DNA of 64,000 nt from Fomitopsis serialis (taxonomy: Eukaryota > Basidiomycota > Agaricomycetes > Polyporales > Fomitopsidaceae), in assembly GCF_022376445.1 (NCBI RefSeq), contig NW_025954961.1, positions 744,001-808,000 on the forward strand, written 5' to 3'. The translations under genes were made by a program, and so were the position numbers. This document shows positions 25,501 through 36,278 of this stretch, one piece after another (positions within the stretch are counted from its first letter, which is position 1; the number at the start of each line of letters is the position of its first letter). The notes beneath the pieces are model-generated. The model ran no database searches. It worked only from the letters and a program-made list of their open reading frames with translations, and was not told the origin of the DNA.

Positions 25501-26776
25501 ACTTTCTCTGGGCAGTGACTACGAGAACAGTGTCAACGTCCGCTACACGAATGTCAAATGCATCCACGCACCTGCAGAACATGCCGTCCACGCGGAGGGT
25601 AACGATACGCGGCCCTATCTCTGGTGACTTGTCCTTCTCGGACTTCACGGGCTCGACGCTCATGACCTCCGCCTCGTATCCGGCATCTTCTATGGCCTCG
25701 ACGGCTTGTGGAACAACGTCTTTGTTCTCGACGACCAGCGTAGCAGACGCGCCCAACAGGTTAACGACGGGGTCGGACACGCCGGGTACGCCTTTGAGCA
25801 CGTCCGTCACCGTATTGAAGCACGCGGCACAGTCATGCCGCCGACAGACAAAGTGACTCGCTGCGGCCCCTCCGCCTCTGCAATATTCGCTACCTTCGGA
25901 GCGGGAGGGACGTACAGCGGCTCGACGCTGATGACCTCCGCCTCATAGCCAACGTCCTCGACAGTCTCGGTGACAGTAGGGACGAGGCCAGCACTGTCCA
26001 CGTTGAGCGTCGCAGAGTTACCCAGAAGGTTAACGACTACATCAGACACACCAGGCAACTCCGAGAGGGCATGGGTAAGCGCGTTCGAACAGGACGCGCA
26101 CGTCATTCCGCCAATAGACAGCGTGACCCGTTGCCGACCGTCGTCGGCTACGGACGCCGGTGCAGGAGGAGTCCCTGCTGCCTTCTGCGGGGATGTAACG
26201 GTCTTCTCAGGGAAGTCATGGATCTCGCCTTCATCTACGAAGCTGCCTTTCTCGTGCTTCTCTTGCGCCATCGAAGAGGACTCCGCTTCGCGCTCGAGAC
26301 TTCCCCTTTGCTCGGCCTGGCATGCTGCACAATGCTCGAAGTGTTTTTGCTTCTTGGGCGTGAACGAAGTGCCGAGCCGAGCGAGGTTGCTGGAGAGCGA
26401 TAGAGACGCGAGAGGTGTGAGTGGCGTGTGCGGCGTTCGTGGTGGGCCGTCGTCATCCGGGTCGGAGACAATATCGAATCCGGCGTCGTCTATGGCTTCG
26501 TTAATCGCCGCTGAAGATAGCCCCTCGGGGTGTCTGATAGTGACCGTCTGCGTCACGATGGACACGTCCACGGACGTCGGAGCCGGCGAGAGCGACGCCA
26601 AAGCATTCTGTATGGAGAGCACACAACTACAAAAATAACATTTCGCGCGTTGGTGAGAGACCCGAAGGCGGAATGAGCGGGAAGTTCACGGCGCACCTGC
26701 TGCAATGGAGGTTGGAGAGGAAGACGGTAGTAACGACGTCGGATCCGTCTTGGTTTGGGTTCGTCATGGCGTCCAT
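22502..26776 (-). CDS. CCC2: P1B-type copper-transporting ATPase (Ccc2/ATP7-like)
   Basis: Golgi copper pump that loads secreted cuproenzymes such as laccases and Fet3. Four N-terminal heavy-metal domains are present: CSSC (completed by splicing), GMTCASC, a third whose Cys motif is hit by a frame break at about 25830, and GMFCSHC. The core has TGES, the membrane CPC motif (VVACPCGIGLAAPTA), DKTGTLTEGG, the nucleotide-binding SSHPLA, and GDGINDAP. The C-terminus, after a further frame break at about 22695-22698, reads LALKLYKPPASALAQ. All catalytic motifs are intact. The two breaks each need one extra base to restore the family sequence and look like lost bases in the read. ATG 26776 is chosen because a minus-strand TATATA lies about 53 bp upstream, leaving ATG 26851 outside a likely transcript. 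Confidence 0.9.
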
Positions 26777-27279
26777 GTGTGTGCGTGGTCCGCGGCCGGT
26801 AGTGAGCCGGCGAGAGGACCGCAGAGCATATATAGACGGTCTCGCGGTCATGGCTGCGTGGGTGTACGTACGAAGGTCGTGAAGGAGGAAGCCGAAACGG
26901 GGAAATGACAGTGAGAAGGTTGAAGATATGTCGCCATAATATTCTATCCTTTACCCGAATCCACAAATTCGCTCACGAACGCACAATTGCCTCACCCAAT
27001 GAGGCAGTCACGATCGCTCGCAATAATCTCTCATCGAGATCCCACACCTCGAGCGCCCGATCTGAGTAAGCCAGATCTCGTCCGGTAATACGACCCCGGT
27101 CACCGCGGCCATCGCCGGTTACGGTAAGTTGACGGCGATCTTTGGCCCGATCGCACCTCTCAGCCACCTTTCTGCAGCGAGCCGGACCTCGCTGCCGCTG
27201 CACGCGAGGCTCGAGCCTGTTCTCCGCATCCACGACGGTCCTACTTCCTCGACCAGCTGCGACTGTCCCGACACGTTTT
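26777..27279. other. Divergent promoter region, Cu-ATPase and Vip1
   Basis: 503 bp between divergent genes. It holds the TATA at 26829-26834. The part next to Vip1 (27040-27279) is open in the Vip1 frame from 27142 but reads like 5' UTR. No other feature seen. Confidence 0.45.
26829..26834 (-). promoter_or_regulatory. Putative TATA box of the copper ATPase
   Basis: TATATA palindrome about 53 bp upstream of the ATG at 26776. It decides between the two candidate start codons. Being palindromic it has no intrinsic direction, but its distance fits the minus-strand gene. Confidence 0.4.
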
Positions 27280-30200
27280 ATGGCAGATAGCCCACCGACT
27301 CACCGAGAGCGCAAGTCTCGCATGAACCTCTTCTATTCTCCGGAGCGCTCTTCGCCTCGTTCTCAGTCCATTCTCACCAGGTCTTCTACGCCTTCACCGA
27401 ATGGCTCGCATTCCGACATTTCTGCTGTCACCGAACATGGAAAGCCTCCCATTATTCTTGGCATTTGCGCCATGGACATTAAGGCACGCTCGAAGGCAAT
27501 GCGAGAGATCATCACTCGTCTAGTGGAGAGGGCAAGGGGTAACATAGAGGTCAAGGTCTTTGGTGACAAAGTCATTCTCGACGAAGGTATGTACGCGTGA
27601 TCTACGTCTGTTTCTTTGAAATCCTCATGGGCTGTGGACTAAACCTATCTCCGCTGCGTCTTTACCCACCAGATGTCGAGAACTGGCCAGGTGCGATGTT
27701 CTCATATCCTTCTTTTCGACGGACTTCCCACTGGACAAGGCCATCCAATACGTGAAATTGCGAAAGCCCTTCTGTATCAACGACCTAGCGCCGCAAGCCC
27801 TGCTGTGGGATAGACGAATGGTCGGTGCTGTTCTCGATCATCTGAAGGTGCCAACACCTCGGCGCCTTGAAGTTTCTCGCGACGGTGGTCCAAAGGTCGA
27901 CGATGAGCTCCGCGAGGCAATGAGGCAGAAGATCGGTATAGAGTTCAGTGGCTTCCAAGTCACACCGGAGGTCGGCATGAGTGAGGATGGCAATGCAATA
28001 GTCATCGACGGTCAGGTGATGGAGAAGCCCTTCGTCGAAAAGCCTGTCAGCGGTGAAGACCATAACGTGTACATCTACTTCAGGGTGGTGGGGGTCGCCG
28101 ACTGTTTAGAAAGGCGAGCATCCCTTACCAATGAGGTCATGTGTTGGCTCTGAACGTTTGTCATATCCAGGTCGGCAACAAATCAAGTGAACTAGATCCC
28201 AATTTGAACTGTCCTCGGACCGACGGGTCGTACATCTATGAGAAGTTCGTGGACGTCGATAACTCGGAAGATATCAAGGTCTATACTGTCGGCAAGGACT
28301 ATACGCATGCGGAAACCCGCAAGTCACCGGTGGTTGATGGTGTTGTACGACGGAACACAGACGGCAAAGAAATCAGGCGCGTCTCTAGCCATGCCCATGC
28401 AACGTTTTTCATCTTGATGACGACAGCTGACCGTCGTCCTCCCGTTCTCGCAGATTCATTACCCATCTAAGCGACGAGGAGAAGAAGTGGGCCGCGCGCA
28501 TTAGCGAGGGTTTTGGGCAGACTGTATGCGGATTCGACATGCTCAGATGCGACAACGGCAAGACTAGTCAAGTCATTGACGTCAACGGCTGGAGTTTCGT
28601 TAAGGGCAACGAGTCCTACTATGGTACGTGCGCACCGATGCTTAGGAAACTGATAATTCAGGGACCGTTCTCACATACGTCTCGTTGGTAGACAAGGCCG
28701 CCGAAATGCTCGCTATGATTTGTGTCCAGGCTAGCGCTTCCGTCGAGCGTCCGCTGTCTGCTACCGAGGGTCCGGTGGAGGAGTCTCCGACGTGGCTCCT
28801 CAAGGCCAACGTGACAGTGTTCCGACATGCCGACCGAACGCCCAAACAGAAACTGAAGTTCAGCTTCCCGATTGACGAGCCGTGGACGCAGCCGTTCGTC
28901 CGCTTGCTTAACGGCGAGAAAGAGGAGATCATCCTCCGCGAGCGTTCGCAACTAAGCCATATCCAGACGGCAGTCGAGGAGGCGAAAGGTCTAGGAGCCG
29001 ATGGAGAGGATTTAGCGAAGCTAACGCAATTGAGCAATGCATTGATCAGCAAAATCGAGTTGCCTGGGACGAAAGCCCAGCTGAAGCCCGTTTATTCGAA
29101 GAAGCAGGCTGGGCATTCGAGGAAGCTGACAAAGTTGACCTTGGTCTTCAAATGGGGTGGCGAGGTACGTGCTCACGCAGCGATCTTGCCACATATTACT
29201 CAATATCATTCTAAACAGTTCACGCACTCCGCAAGATACCAATCTCGCGATTTGGGTGAGAACATGAAGAAGGACATCTCCATTATGAGTGTGTTTTCGA
29301 TGGTTACAAACATCTGCTATCCCATTCGCTGACAATACTCTGTGTGCTTTCCCCAGACAAGGACGTTCTCAAGAACGTGAAGGTGTGTACCTTATGTCGT
29401 CATGTTCACTCCGCTCGATCGGACTGAGACCACTCAATCTTTAGATCTATACTTCTTCAGAGCGTCGCGTTGTCGCCTCCGCCGAGATATTCGCCACATC
29501 GCTTTTCGATACCAATAAGGACCCCTACAATGCACAGGCCAGCGGCAGCTCTCGCACGTCGCAAGACGGGAGGGGGAGGGATGGCGGCGGCGGCGGTGCC
29601 GCGCTCAGTCCCTCTTCTGGGAGCGGTTTCCGCCCAAGCACGCCACGGCGCGAAGGCTCACAGTCGAATGCACCGAAGGCGCCGAACTTATCGTGCGCAA
29701 GGACCTGCTGGACGATTCAAACGCGGCAAAGGACCTCATGGACGATGTCAAGAAGCGTCTAAAGATTCTGTTGCGCCCAGGCGAGCCAGAGAAGCGGCCG
29801 GAGTTGACATGGCCGAAGAGTCTGAAGAAGGAGCCGGTCGAGGTCGTCAAGGTAAGTCCGGCGACTTCTAGTGCGGGACGCTTATTGACGTGTTCCTGCA
29901 GGAGGTCATTGACCTTCTGAGGCATTTTCGCGAAACCATGCGTCGGAATTGGGAGACGCTGGATGTCGACAAGATACAGGAGCGATGGTGCGTGATTGAC
30001 GCGGTTGGCAGGAGGGTGACGACATTGACGCGGGTTGTTGTTGCGTTGATGCAGGTGCTGTGGGGACGAGCCCTGGCTTTTCCGCGAGCGGTGGGAAAAG
30101 CTGTTTGAAGACTTCTGCGACGTTAAGCAGGAGAAATTCGACCCGTCGCGCGTGTCGGAGCTCTATGACACGATTAAGTATTGTGCTCTGCACCACCGGA

Positions 30201-31266
30201 CGTTCCTCTTCTCCATATTCAGCGAGAACGGACAACCAAGCTCGCAGCCTCATGACCGACAATTACACGAGCTGTACGGACGCGCCAAGGCCCTGTTCGA
30301 CCTCGTGGCGCCACAAGAGTATGGCATTGAGCCGGAAGAAAAGTGAGCACTTGGCGCCTCACACACGGAGCCCAACATTGACTGTGACTGATACGATTCC
30401 TCGCAGGGAGGAGATTGGTGTGCTCACGTCACTCCCGCTGCTACGCAACGTCGTCGACGACCTCGAGAATGCGCGCAACAACGAAGAGTGCACTCTCACG
30501 CTGTACTTCACAAAGGAGAGCCACATTCACACCCTCGTGAACCTCGTCCTCCTCTCGGGGGTGCCCATCGCGAACCGGCGGATCCCCGAGCTCGACTACT
30601 GCGTGCGCCGTCTTGTTTTTTTCTCCTCGGCGCGCCCACTGCTGACTGTTGACATCACGACTTACCTCACACACTATCAACGCACAGTCACACATAACGT
30701 ACGTGCCGTGGTCCTGTCGCTCCACGGGGAGCAGGACCCCATCGCGCATCTGACAAATCTGACACGCCGATCTGCAGGTTTGAGCTGTACGAGCGCAACC
30801 ACGGGCGCGGCAAGTCAGACAAGGAGTACTCTATCCGGCTCTCGCTAAGCGAGGGCGCGCACTCGTCGAACGTCCTCGACTCCGCGCTGGACGCGCGCCA
30901 CTCGCTCAACGTACAACCGCGCAGGTGAGTCACCCCGGATGGGATGGGACGGGATGGGTGCACCTGCGCCCTCCCTTCTCCCGTGCCCGCGTATCGCAAG
31001 CGACGTCCGTGCTGACGGACGCACCCCCTCCCGCAGGAAGCTGACGCAGCACCTGCCCTACAGTCTCGTCATCGAGAAGCTGTCCAAGCACTTCCACAGG
31101 CACATCGGCGTAAGTCCTTACGTCCCCGTCCCTCCCTGCATGCGACCAACTTAATTGAATCGCGCACGCGGATCAGGACGACGACACAGGGCCGGACGAG
31201 CCGTTCGAGACGATCGATGCGCTGAGCGCGCCGGTGGCGAACCAGAGCCCCGCGGACGACCCCTAG
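27280..31266 (+). CDS. VIP1: Diphosphoinositol pentakisphosphate kinase Vip1/Asp1 (PPIP5K)
   Basis: Bifunctional inositol pyrophosphate enzyme: an N-terminal ATP-grasp kinase makes 1-diphospho-inositol species and a C-terminal histidine-acid-phosphatase-like domain removes them. The kinase shows [69 protein letters not shown] and [16 protein letters not shown]. The phosphatase begins at [17 protein letters not shown] and continues with [52 protein letters not shown] and [19 protein letters not shown], ending SPADDP. ATG 27280 ([12 protein letters not shown]) is chosen. Frame breaks near 27689 and 28083 and between 29590 and 29680 need single-base corrections or unusual splicing. The intron at 28114-28169 starts with GC instead of GT. 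The 3' end converges with the UEV gene. Confidence 0.9.
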
Positions 31267-31758
31267 CAATCACAGTTGTGGCCGCATCTCATCCCGCTCC
31301 CGCCTTCGCCACCCTCGACTGCGACCTCATGGCCGACGGCGCCGTCCCGGTCTATGTCGGCGGCCGTATCGGTGGCGGCGTGCGAGGGGCGGGTCCCGCT
31401 GTGCATGCCTGGCGAGTGCTTCTCCAGGCTGTTGTGCACGAACACGGGGGTTTAGTGCAGTAGACTTTCTGCCTTTCTGTGTTGGTTCCTGACGACTTTA
31501 CATGATTATGGACGTTCATGGCAACTTTGCAAGCGCTGCGGTGTCGCCATCGATGTGTATCTTCCTAGACGCATGTCTCGGGTATCATACAAGTAGGATA
31601 TATAAGTACTGTACATCTGCTACTGCACTAGTTACGCATGACGTATTCTACGGTGTTCTGGCGTCGGACTCCCTACACCGGGTAGCCGCACGAGGCATCT
31701 GCGGGCTGGGGCTCGAGGAATCGAGGGTGGTTGTCAACACGTAAGTGTGAGTTACGTG
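31267..31758. other. Convergent 3' region between Vip1 and the UEV gene
   Basis: 492 bp between two converging genes, presumably both 3' UTRs. No gene, RNA or repeat recognised. Confidence 0.5.
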
Positions 31759-32746
31759 TTACGGGACCTCGCTTTCGGTCCAATCGTGCAGGCCGAGCTT
31801 GGCGCGGAGGGTGTCTAGGTGCTCTGACTTGAGCTCGCGGAACTGCATCGCGTGCGAGCCCTTGCCTGCCATGGACGGGTGGTCGCGGTCAAACAACGCT
31901 GATGCGGATTGTGACAGCATTGACGACTGCGTAGCGAGAGCGGCAAAGGACGAGGTAGTGTCATGATATCTGCGAATTCGGTGAGTATCAGTGCCTGCGC
32001 GCGCGCGCGCTGTATGCAACTTACAATCTGCAGGCGTATCAGGGAGAACGTTCATATATTCAGTAGGCTGCACGTCAGGCTCACCTGTACGCTTCCTTAT
32101 TCAGACTTTCCGCCTCCTTAATCTCGTCGAGGGCGTGTTTCTTGAACGCAGCTTTAATGAAGTGCAGCACGTCGAAGACATGGTGGTCCTTTGGTCTGTA
32201 TAGCGATTGGCACCTGTCGCACACCCATTTAGGGTCAAGCACTCACCTCCACGGCCTGAAACGCGGTGCAAGGTTGAAGGTGCCATCCTGCTGTGAGATG
32301 AGCGGATGGAACACGTCGGTGACGAACTGGACGGTAGGCGGGCGCTCCGGGTAATTCGGAGGGAACACGAGACGGAATTTGAGAATCGAGTCGGCGTAGT
32401 ATCCTGGCGACGCGTCGCAGTCGTAGTCAGCAACCGCAGCAGCCGCAGCTGAACGTGAAGGGGGCGCAAGTGCCGACGGGTACAGACCTTGGTGGACGAA
32501 GAAGACGGCGTCCCAGACGAGGAGGTCTGCGGGGGACGCGATGACATACATGCCCAGGGGACAGTGGCCGGTGTGGCGGAGGGAGGCATACTCGAGCGAG
32601 ACGGTCGTGCGGGTGAGGGCGGGGCTGGCTGTGTCGGGCTTGGTGGCAGCGGCGGCAGAGGACGGGGCGCGTGAGGGCAGCCTGGATCTGGTCGCGGCGG
32701 AGAGGTCGATGGTGGGGGAGGCCACGAGGCCGCCGATTCCGAGCAT
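31759..32746 (-). CDS. Ubiquitin E2 variant, AKTIP (Fts)-like, without catalytic cysteine
   Basis: UBC-fold protein resembling AKTIP/Fts, which works in the Fts-Hook vesicle-motor complex rather than as an active E2. After about 45 variable residues (MLGIGGLVASPTIDLS..) the fold runs TVSLEYASLRHTGHCPLGMY, DLLVWDAVFFVHQG, then after an intron YYADSILKFRLVFPPNYPER and VQFVTDVFHPLISQQDG. The position after FHPL has no Cys, so it cannot form a ubiquitin thioester. The tail is HVFDVLHFIKAAFKKHALDE, then HAMQFRELKSEHLDTLRAKL and DWTESEVP. ATG 32746 is the first Met before the fold. A (CG)n run at about 31997-32010 lies in an intron. I am sure of the UEV class, less so of AKTIP orthology. Confidence 0.82.
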
Positions 32747-33137
32747 GGCTGTGTGAACGCGCGCAGGCTAGGAGGAGAGCGGGCAGCAGACGAGACGAGC
32801 AGGATCACCACCGGGACACGGCGCGGCGTCCCTCGGCCACGGTGCGCTCGTTCTCGCGCAGCCAATCAGGAGCGTCAGCATCACGTGGAGAGCCCGGGGA
32901 GACGAGGGAGAGCTGCTGAGACGCCCAGAGGGCTGCCCGATGCCCCCCGCTCCGTCCGATATGGAAAGTCTAGGTCGGTGCGCTCCTCCGTGGCTCTACG
33001 ATACAGCGCTTCAACACATATATACCCGCACCCGCCGCACATCTCCTCATCACACCGTCTCATCCACCTACTTGCCACCCTACCTTCCTCCTCCACTACT
33101 TTCGGGAAGTAAACCCTCTTGAGCACTCCTTGTAAAG
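32747..33137. other. Divergent promoter region, UEV and Rcf2 copy 1
   Basis: 391 bp between divergent genes. The only element seen is the TATATA at 33019-33024, on the Rcf2 side. Confidence 0.45.
33019..33024 (+). promoter_or_regulatory. Putative TATA box of Rcf2 copy 1
   Basis: TATATA about 114 bp upstream of the ATG at 33138. The second Rcf2 copy has a TATA-like element at nearly the same distance. Confidence 0.3.
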
Positions 33138-33959
33138 ATGAAGGTTGGTACCGACTAAACATCGTAACCAATCATGGTCTGACTTCAGTTGTCTTTCAGT
33201 TCGCTACTGAAGAAGAGCTCGCTGCCCACAACCGCGCTACCATCCGCGGCGCCCTTGAGGGCACAGCCGCAGGCCTCGCCCTCTCCGTACCCGGGTCCAT
33301 ATTCCTCCACCGCCGCTGGCCTGCCTACCGCGCCCTCCCCATCCAACTCAAAGCCATGTTCTGCATCTTCGTTACCGCGCCCCTCTACGCCATCCAGGCC
33401 GAGCGCCGCGGCGTCAGTACGACGAGTCGACATGGACGGGGCGGGCAAGCGCGAACTCGAGCGGATAGAGGCCCAGGAGGAGAGCCGGTGGAAGCGCCTC
33501 GGTACTGAGGAGAAGCTCAAGGACTGGGCCGTCCGCAACCATACAAGATCATCCTGGGATCTTGGGCAGCGGTATGGCGCTTGCTGGTGGTATTGTCTGG
33601 CGGACAGGTATGCATCTTCACTCCGTCCCGGACGCAATGTCGGAAACTGACAATCTACTTGCAGGCACCAGTCAGCCACCCAAAAGATTGTCCAAGTCCG
33701 TATGTGGGCCAGGGATTGACCATGGCGTGCTCATCGCCGCTGGGTCATGACCCATGCAAGTAGACAGGCCGCCGCCGAACACGTACGTCTTTTTCTGGAC
33801 AAGCTGTGGACGCGGTGTCTGACATGCCATCTGTTATAGCGGCCGGTCGACCACACATGGAAGGGCATGGTGCAAGAGTTCGAGGACGAAGAACGTGCTC
33901 GCGAGCAGTACCAGCTCATGCACGCACCCGCACCCGCCCCTTCATCGTCGTCCTCATAA
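33138..33959 (+). CDS. RCF2: Respiratory supercomplex factor 2 (Rcf2), HIG1 family, copy 1
   Basis: Mitochondrial inner-membrane protein that tunes cytochrome c oxidase and its supercomplex with complex III. The first exon is only ATG AAG; a 56-bp intron follows and exon 2 opens FATEEELAAHNRATIRGALE. Next come LALSVPGSIFLHRRWPAYRA, a YDESTWTG..GKRELERIEAQ linker, WKRLGTEEKLKDWAVRNH, and the HIG1 part (ATQKIVQVRMWA..) with two hydrophobic helices. The tail is HTWKGMVQEFEDEERAREQY..SSSSS. The frame is broken at about 33414, 33438, 33541, 33710, 33724 and 33743. Each break is one base short in a run of two to five identical bases, which looks like read error and not decay. A paralogue lies at 59569-60499 with the same first-intron position. 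Confidence 0.85.
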
Positions 33960-34310
33960 GCCACTATCCATCTCTCGGACCGTTCACGACCGTCATGCCA
34001 CTATCCCCTAATCGCATCCTAATTTGTTAGAGTCGGTCTTGGTAGACATCACTCTAGACATACCATCTACGCTGCACGAGATTGGGATAAATTATATACA
34101 CCCTGTATCTTTGACATCTAACTGTACACTGCCGATTCACGCGATCAACGTTCAACGCCTTGTATGCGACCTGAAAATAGCATCACGGTTGGCGTTCCGG
34201 TGTAGGCGCCTGCTCGATCGCGTGAGATCCTATCGGGCGACCAACAACTTTGCCTGCGAAGTGGAGTGCAGTCAGGGCTTTGTGCGTACCATATCGGTCT
34301 ATCCTCAACA
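33960..34310. other. Intergenic, Rcf2 copy 1 to Nop13-like gene
   Basis: 351 bp between two genes on the same strand. I see nothing beyond presumed UTR and promoter sequence. Confidence 0.4.
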
Positions 34311-36015
34311 ATGTCTTCTGCGTCCAGCAGTTCTTCTAGTGCATCATCATCTGATTCCGAGGATGTCGTCCCACGCAAGAACCACCACATAACCGACGAA
34401 GTCCCAAGGACGAGTCCAGCGACAGTGAAAACGACGACAGCAGCGATGAGGACTCCAAACCCGCTTCCGGCGCAGAAGAGGAGGATGAAGACGCCCCCGT
34501 GCTCTCCCACAAGGAGCAGCGCAGACAGAAAAAGAAAGAGCTCAAGGCTCTCCAGGCCGCCTCCGCCGCCACCCTCTCCGCGAAACAGAAGGGCAAGCAG
34601 CCCGTGAAGAACTCCGCGGAGCTCGCGCCGTCGAAGGTGCCCAAGCGGCAGAACTCCATCTGGGTCGGCAACCTCGCGTTCAAGACGACGGCGGACGCGC
34701 TCAGGCGGTTCTTGAGGCGTCGGCGAGATCACGAGGGTGCACATGCCGATGAAGATGGCGAGCGGGGGCCGGCGGGGGGTGGGGCGAGGAAGGAGAATCG
34801 GGGGTGAGTGGTTCGTTGTTTGGGTCTGGGGACTGGTGCGTGCGGTGCGGTGTTGACGGGGGGGTGCGTGGGCAGGTTTGCGTACGTCGATTTCGCGACC
34901 CGGACGCGAAGACCATCGCTATCACGCTCTCGGAGAACCCGCTAGACGGGCGACGGTTGTTAATCAAGGATGGTGAGTCTCGCACTACTCACCCACCGGT
35001 ATCGCGACTCAATACCTATACTTCCATCAGGCGACGACTTCAACGGCAGACCAGCCGCCACCACAGACTCCGGCGACGCAAGCACTGCGCCCACAAACCA
35101 CAGCAACCTCTCCGGACACACCAAAACCGCACAAAGATCCTGCGCGCCCAGAAGCAGCCCGCAGGGCCCACGCTATTCCTGGGCAACCTGGCTTCGAGAC
35201 GACGGGCAGTCCATCCGCCGCTCTTCGACTCGCATCGGCCGAAGCCCCTCCGCCACCACCACAAATGCGGCGACGCGGATGCAGAAGTAAACGCGACGTG
35301 GACACGGGCGAGAAGCCGTGGATCCGCAAGGTCCGCCTGGGCACGTTCGAGGACAGCGGGAAGTGCAAGGGTGCGTACGTCCGTCTGCGTCCTCGTGTGA
35401 CCCCCCGTCGAGACCGCGCTGGACGCTGCTCTCGCCCGGCGAGCAGCTCCAGCCGCGGTGGACCAGACAGGGTCCGCGAACCGCCTCCCGCGAACCGCTT
35501 ACTGACTCCGCCCTTCGCACGGTAGGTGGGCGTTCGTCGACTTCACGAGCACGGAGCACGCGACGAGTGGGCTGGTCAACCAGAAGAACCACTTCCTGGA
35601 CGGCCGGACGCTCGTCGTCGAGTACGCGTCGCCGGACGCCGTCCGGCGCGGCGGGAACATCCCGCGCTCCAAGGATCCCAACGACAAAAATGGTTATGCG
35701 AAAGCGAGGGAGCGCCAGGGAAAGATGGGCCGCACACATCAGAGAGACGACGCCTCGAGTCCGCAGCGGAAACGCAAAACCGGGGGAGAAGAAGACGCAG
35801 GCGCGGACGCCGATGCCGAGCCAGATGCTGACGGAGAAAATGCATCGCCTAAGCGGCGGCGGGTGGAAGATGGGACACGGACGTCGGAGAGAGGCACCGC
35901 AGGGAAGGGCGGGAAGCCTCCTCGGGCGAGGCCAAAGCCTGGGGCGGCCCTCGCCCTGGCGAAACGAGAGACGGCGGCGATCGTACCTGCCCAAGGTCGG
36001 AAGATCGTTTTCTGA
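34311..36015 (+). CDS. Nucleolar two-RRM protein, Nop13-like
   Basis: Predicted RNA-binding protein of ribosome biogenesis. It starts with a Ser/Asp/Glu-rich segment (MSSASSSSSSASSSDSED..; later EEEDEDAPVLSHKEQRRQKK). RRM1 runs from NSIWVGNLAFKTTADALRRF, through an RNP1-like FAYVDFAT, to NPLDGRRLLIKDG. RRM2 starts TLFLGNL and continues with IRKVRLGTFEDSGKCKG|WAFVDFTSTEHATSGLVNQ and HFLDGRTLVVEYASPDAVRR. The tail is a basic, disordered nuclear-targeting region (SPKRRRVEDG, GRKIVF end). The TFEDSGKCKGWAFVDFTSTE segment is typical of Nop13-type proteins; Gar2/Nsr1 or Nop12 are alternatives. Frames break at about 34404, 34711-34718 and 35190, each one base short in a run. Confidence 0.78.
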
Positions 36016-36278
36016 CCTCATGGAGTAGCCGCATGCATTCATGCAACACACGGCTGCTGGGGTGTACTGGCAGTTATACAACAGAGATAGCATTGCTCGC
36101 ATATGCACGACAATATTACTGACATATATACTGGTAATAGGAGTACATGCATGGGGCGGCCTCCGCATTATTTTGCTGGTGCCGTGGCGAGCAGGCAGGC
36201 TGTAATAAGTAATAGCGTATGCACACGTCGTCAGTGTATGAGTGGAGTGCGCGGGCAGGCCGACGGGCCAGGTATCAT

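Noticed and set aside
31997..32010. Alternating CG run
   Set aside because: A short simple dinucleotide repeat inside an intron of the UEV gene; no sign of function.
33138..33959. Rcf2 copy 1 as a pseudogene
   Set aside because: All breaks are one-base shortages in homopolymer runs with the codons otherwise conserved and the C-terminus and introns intact, which fits read error better than decay.
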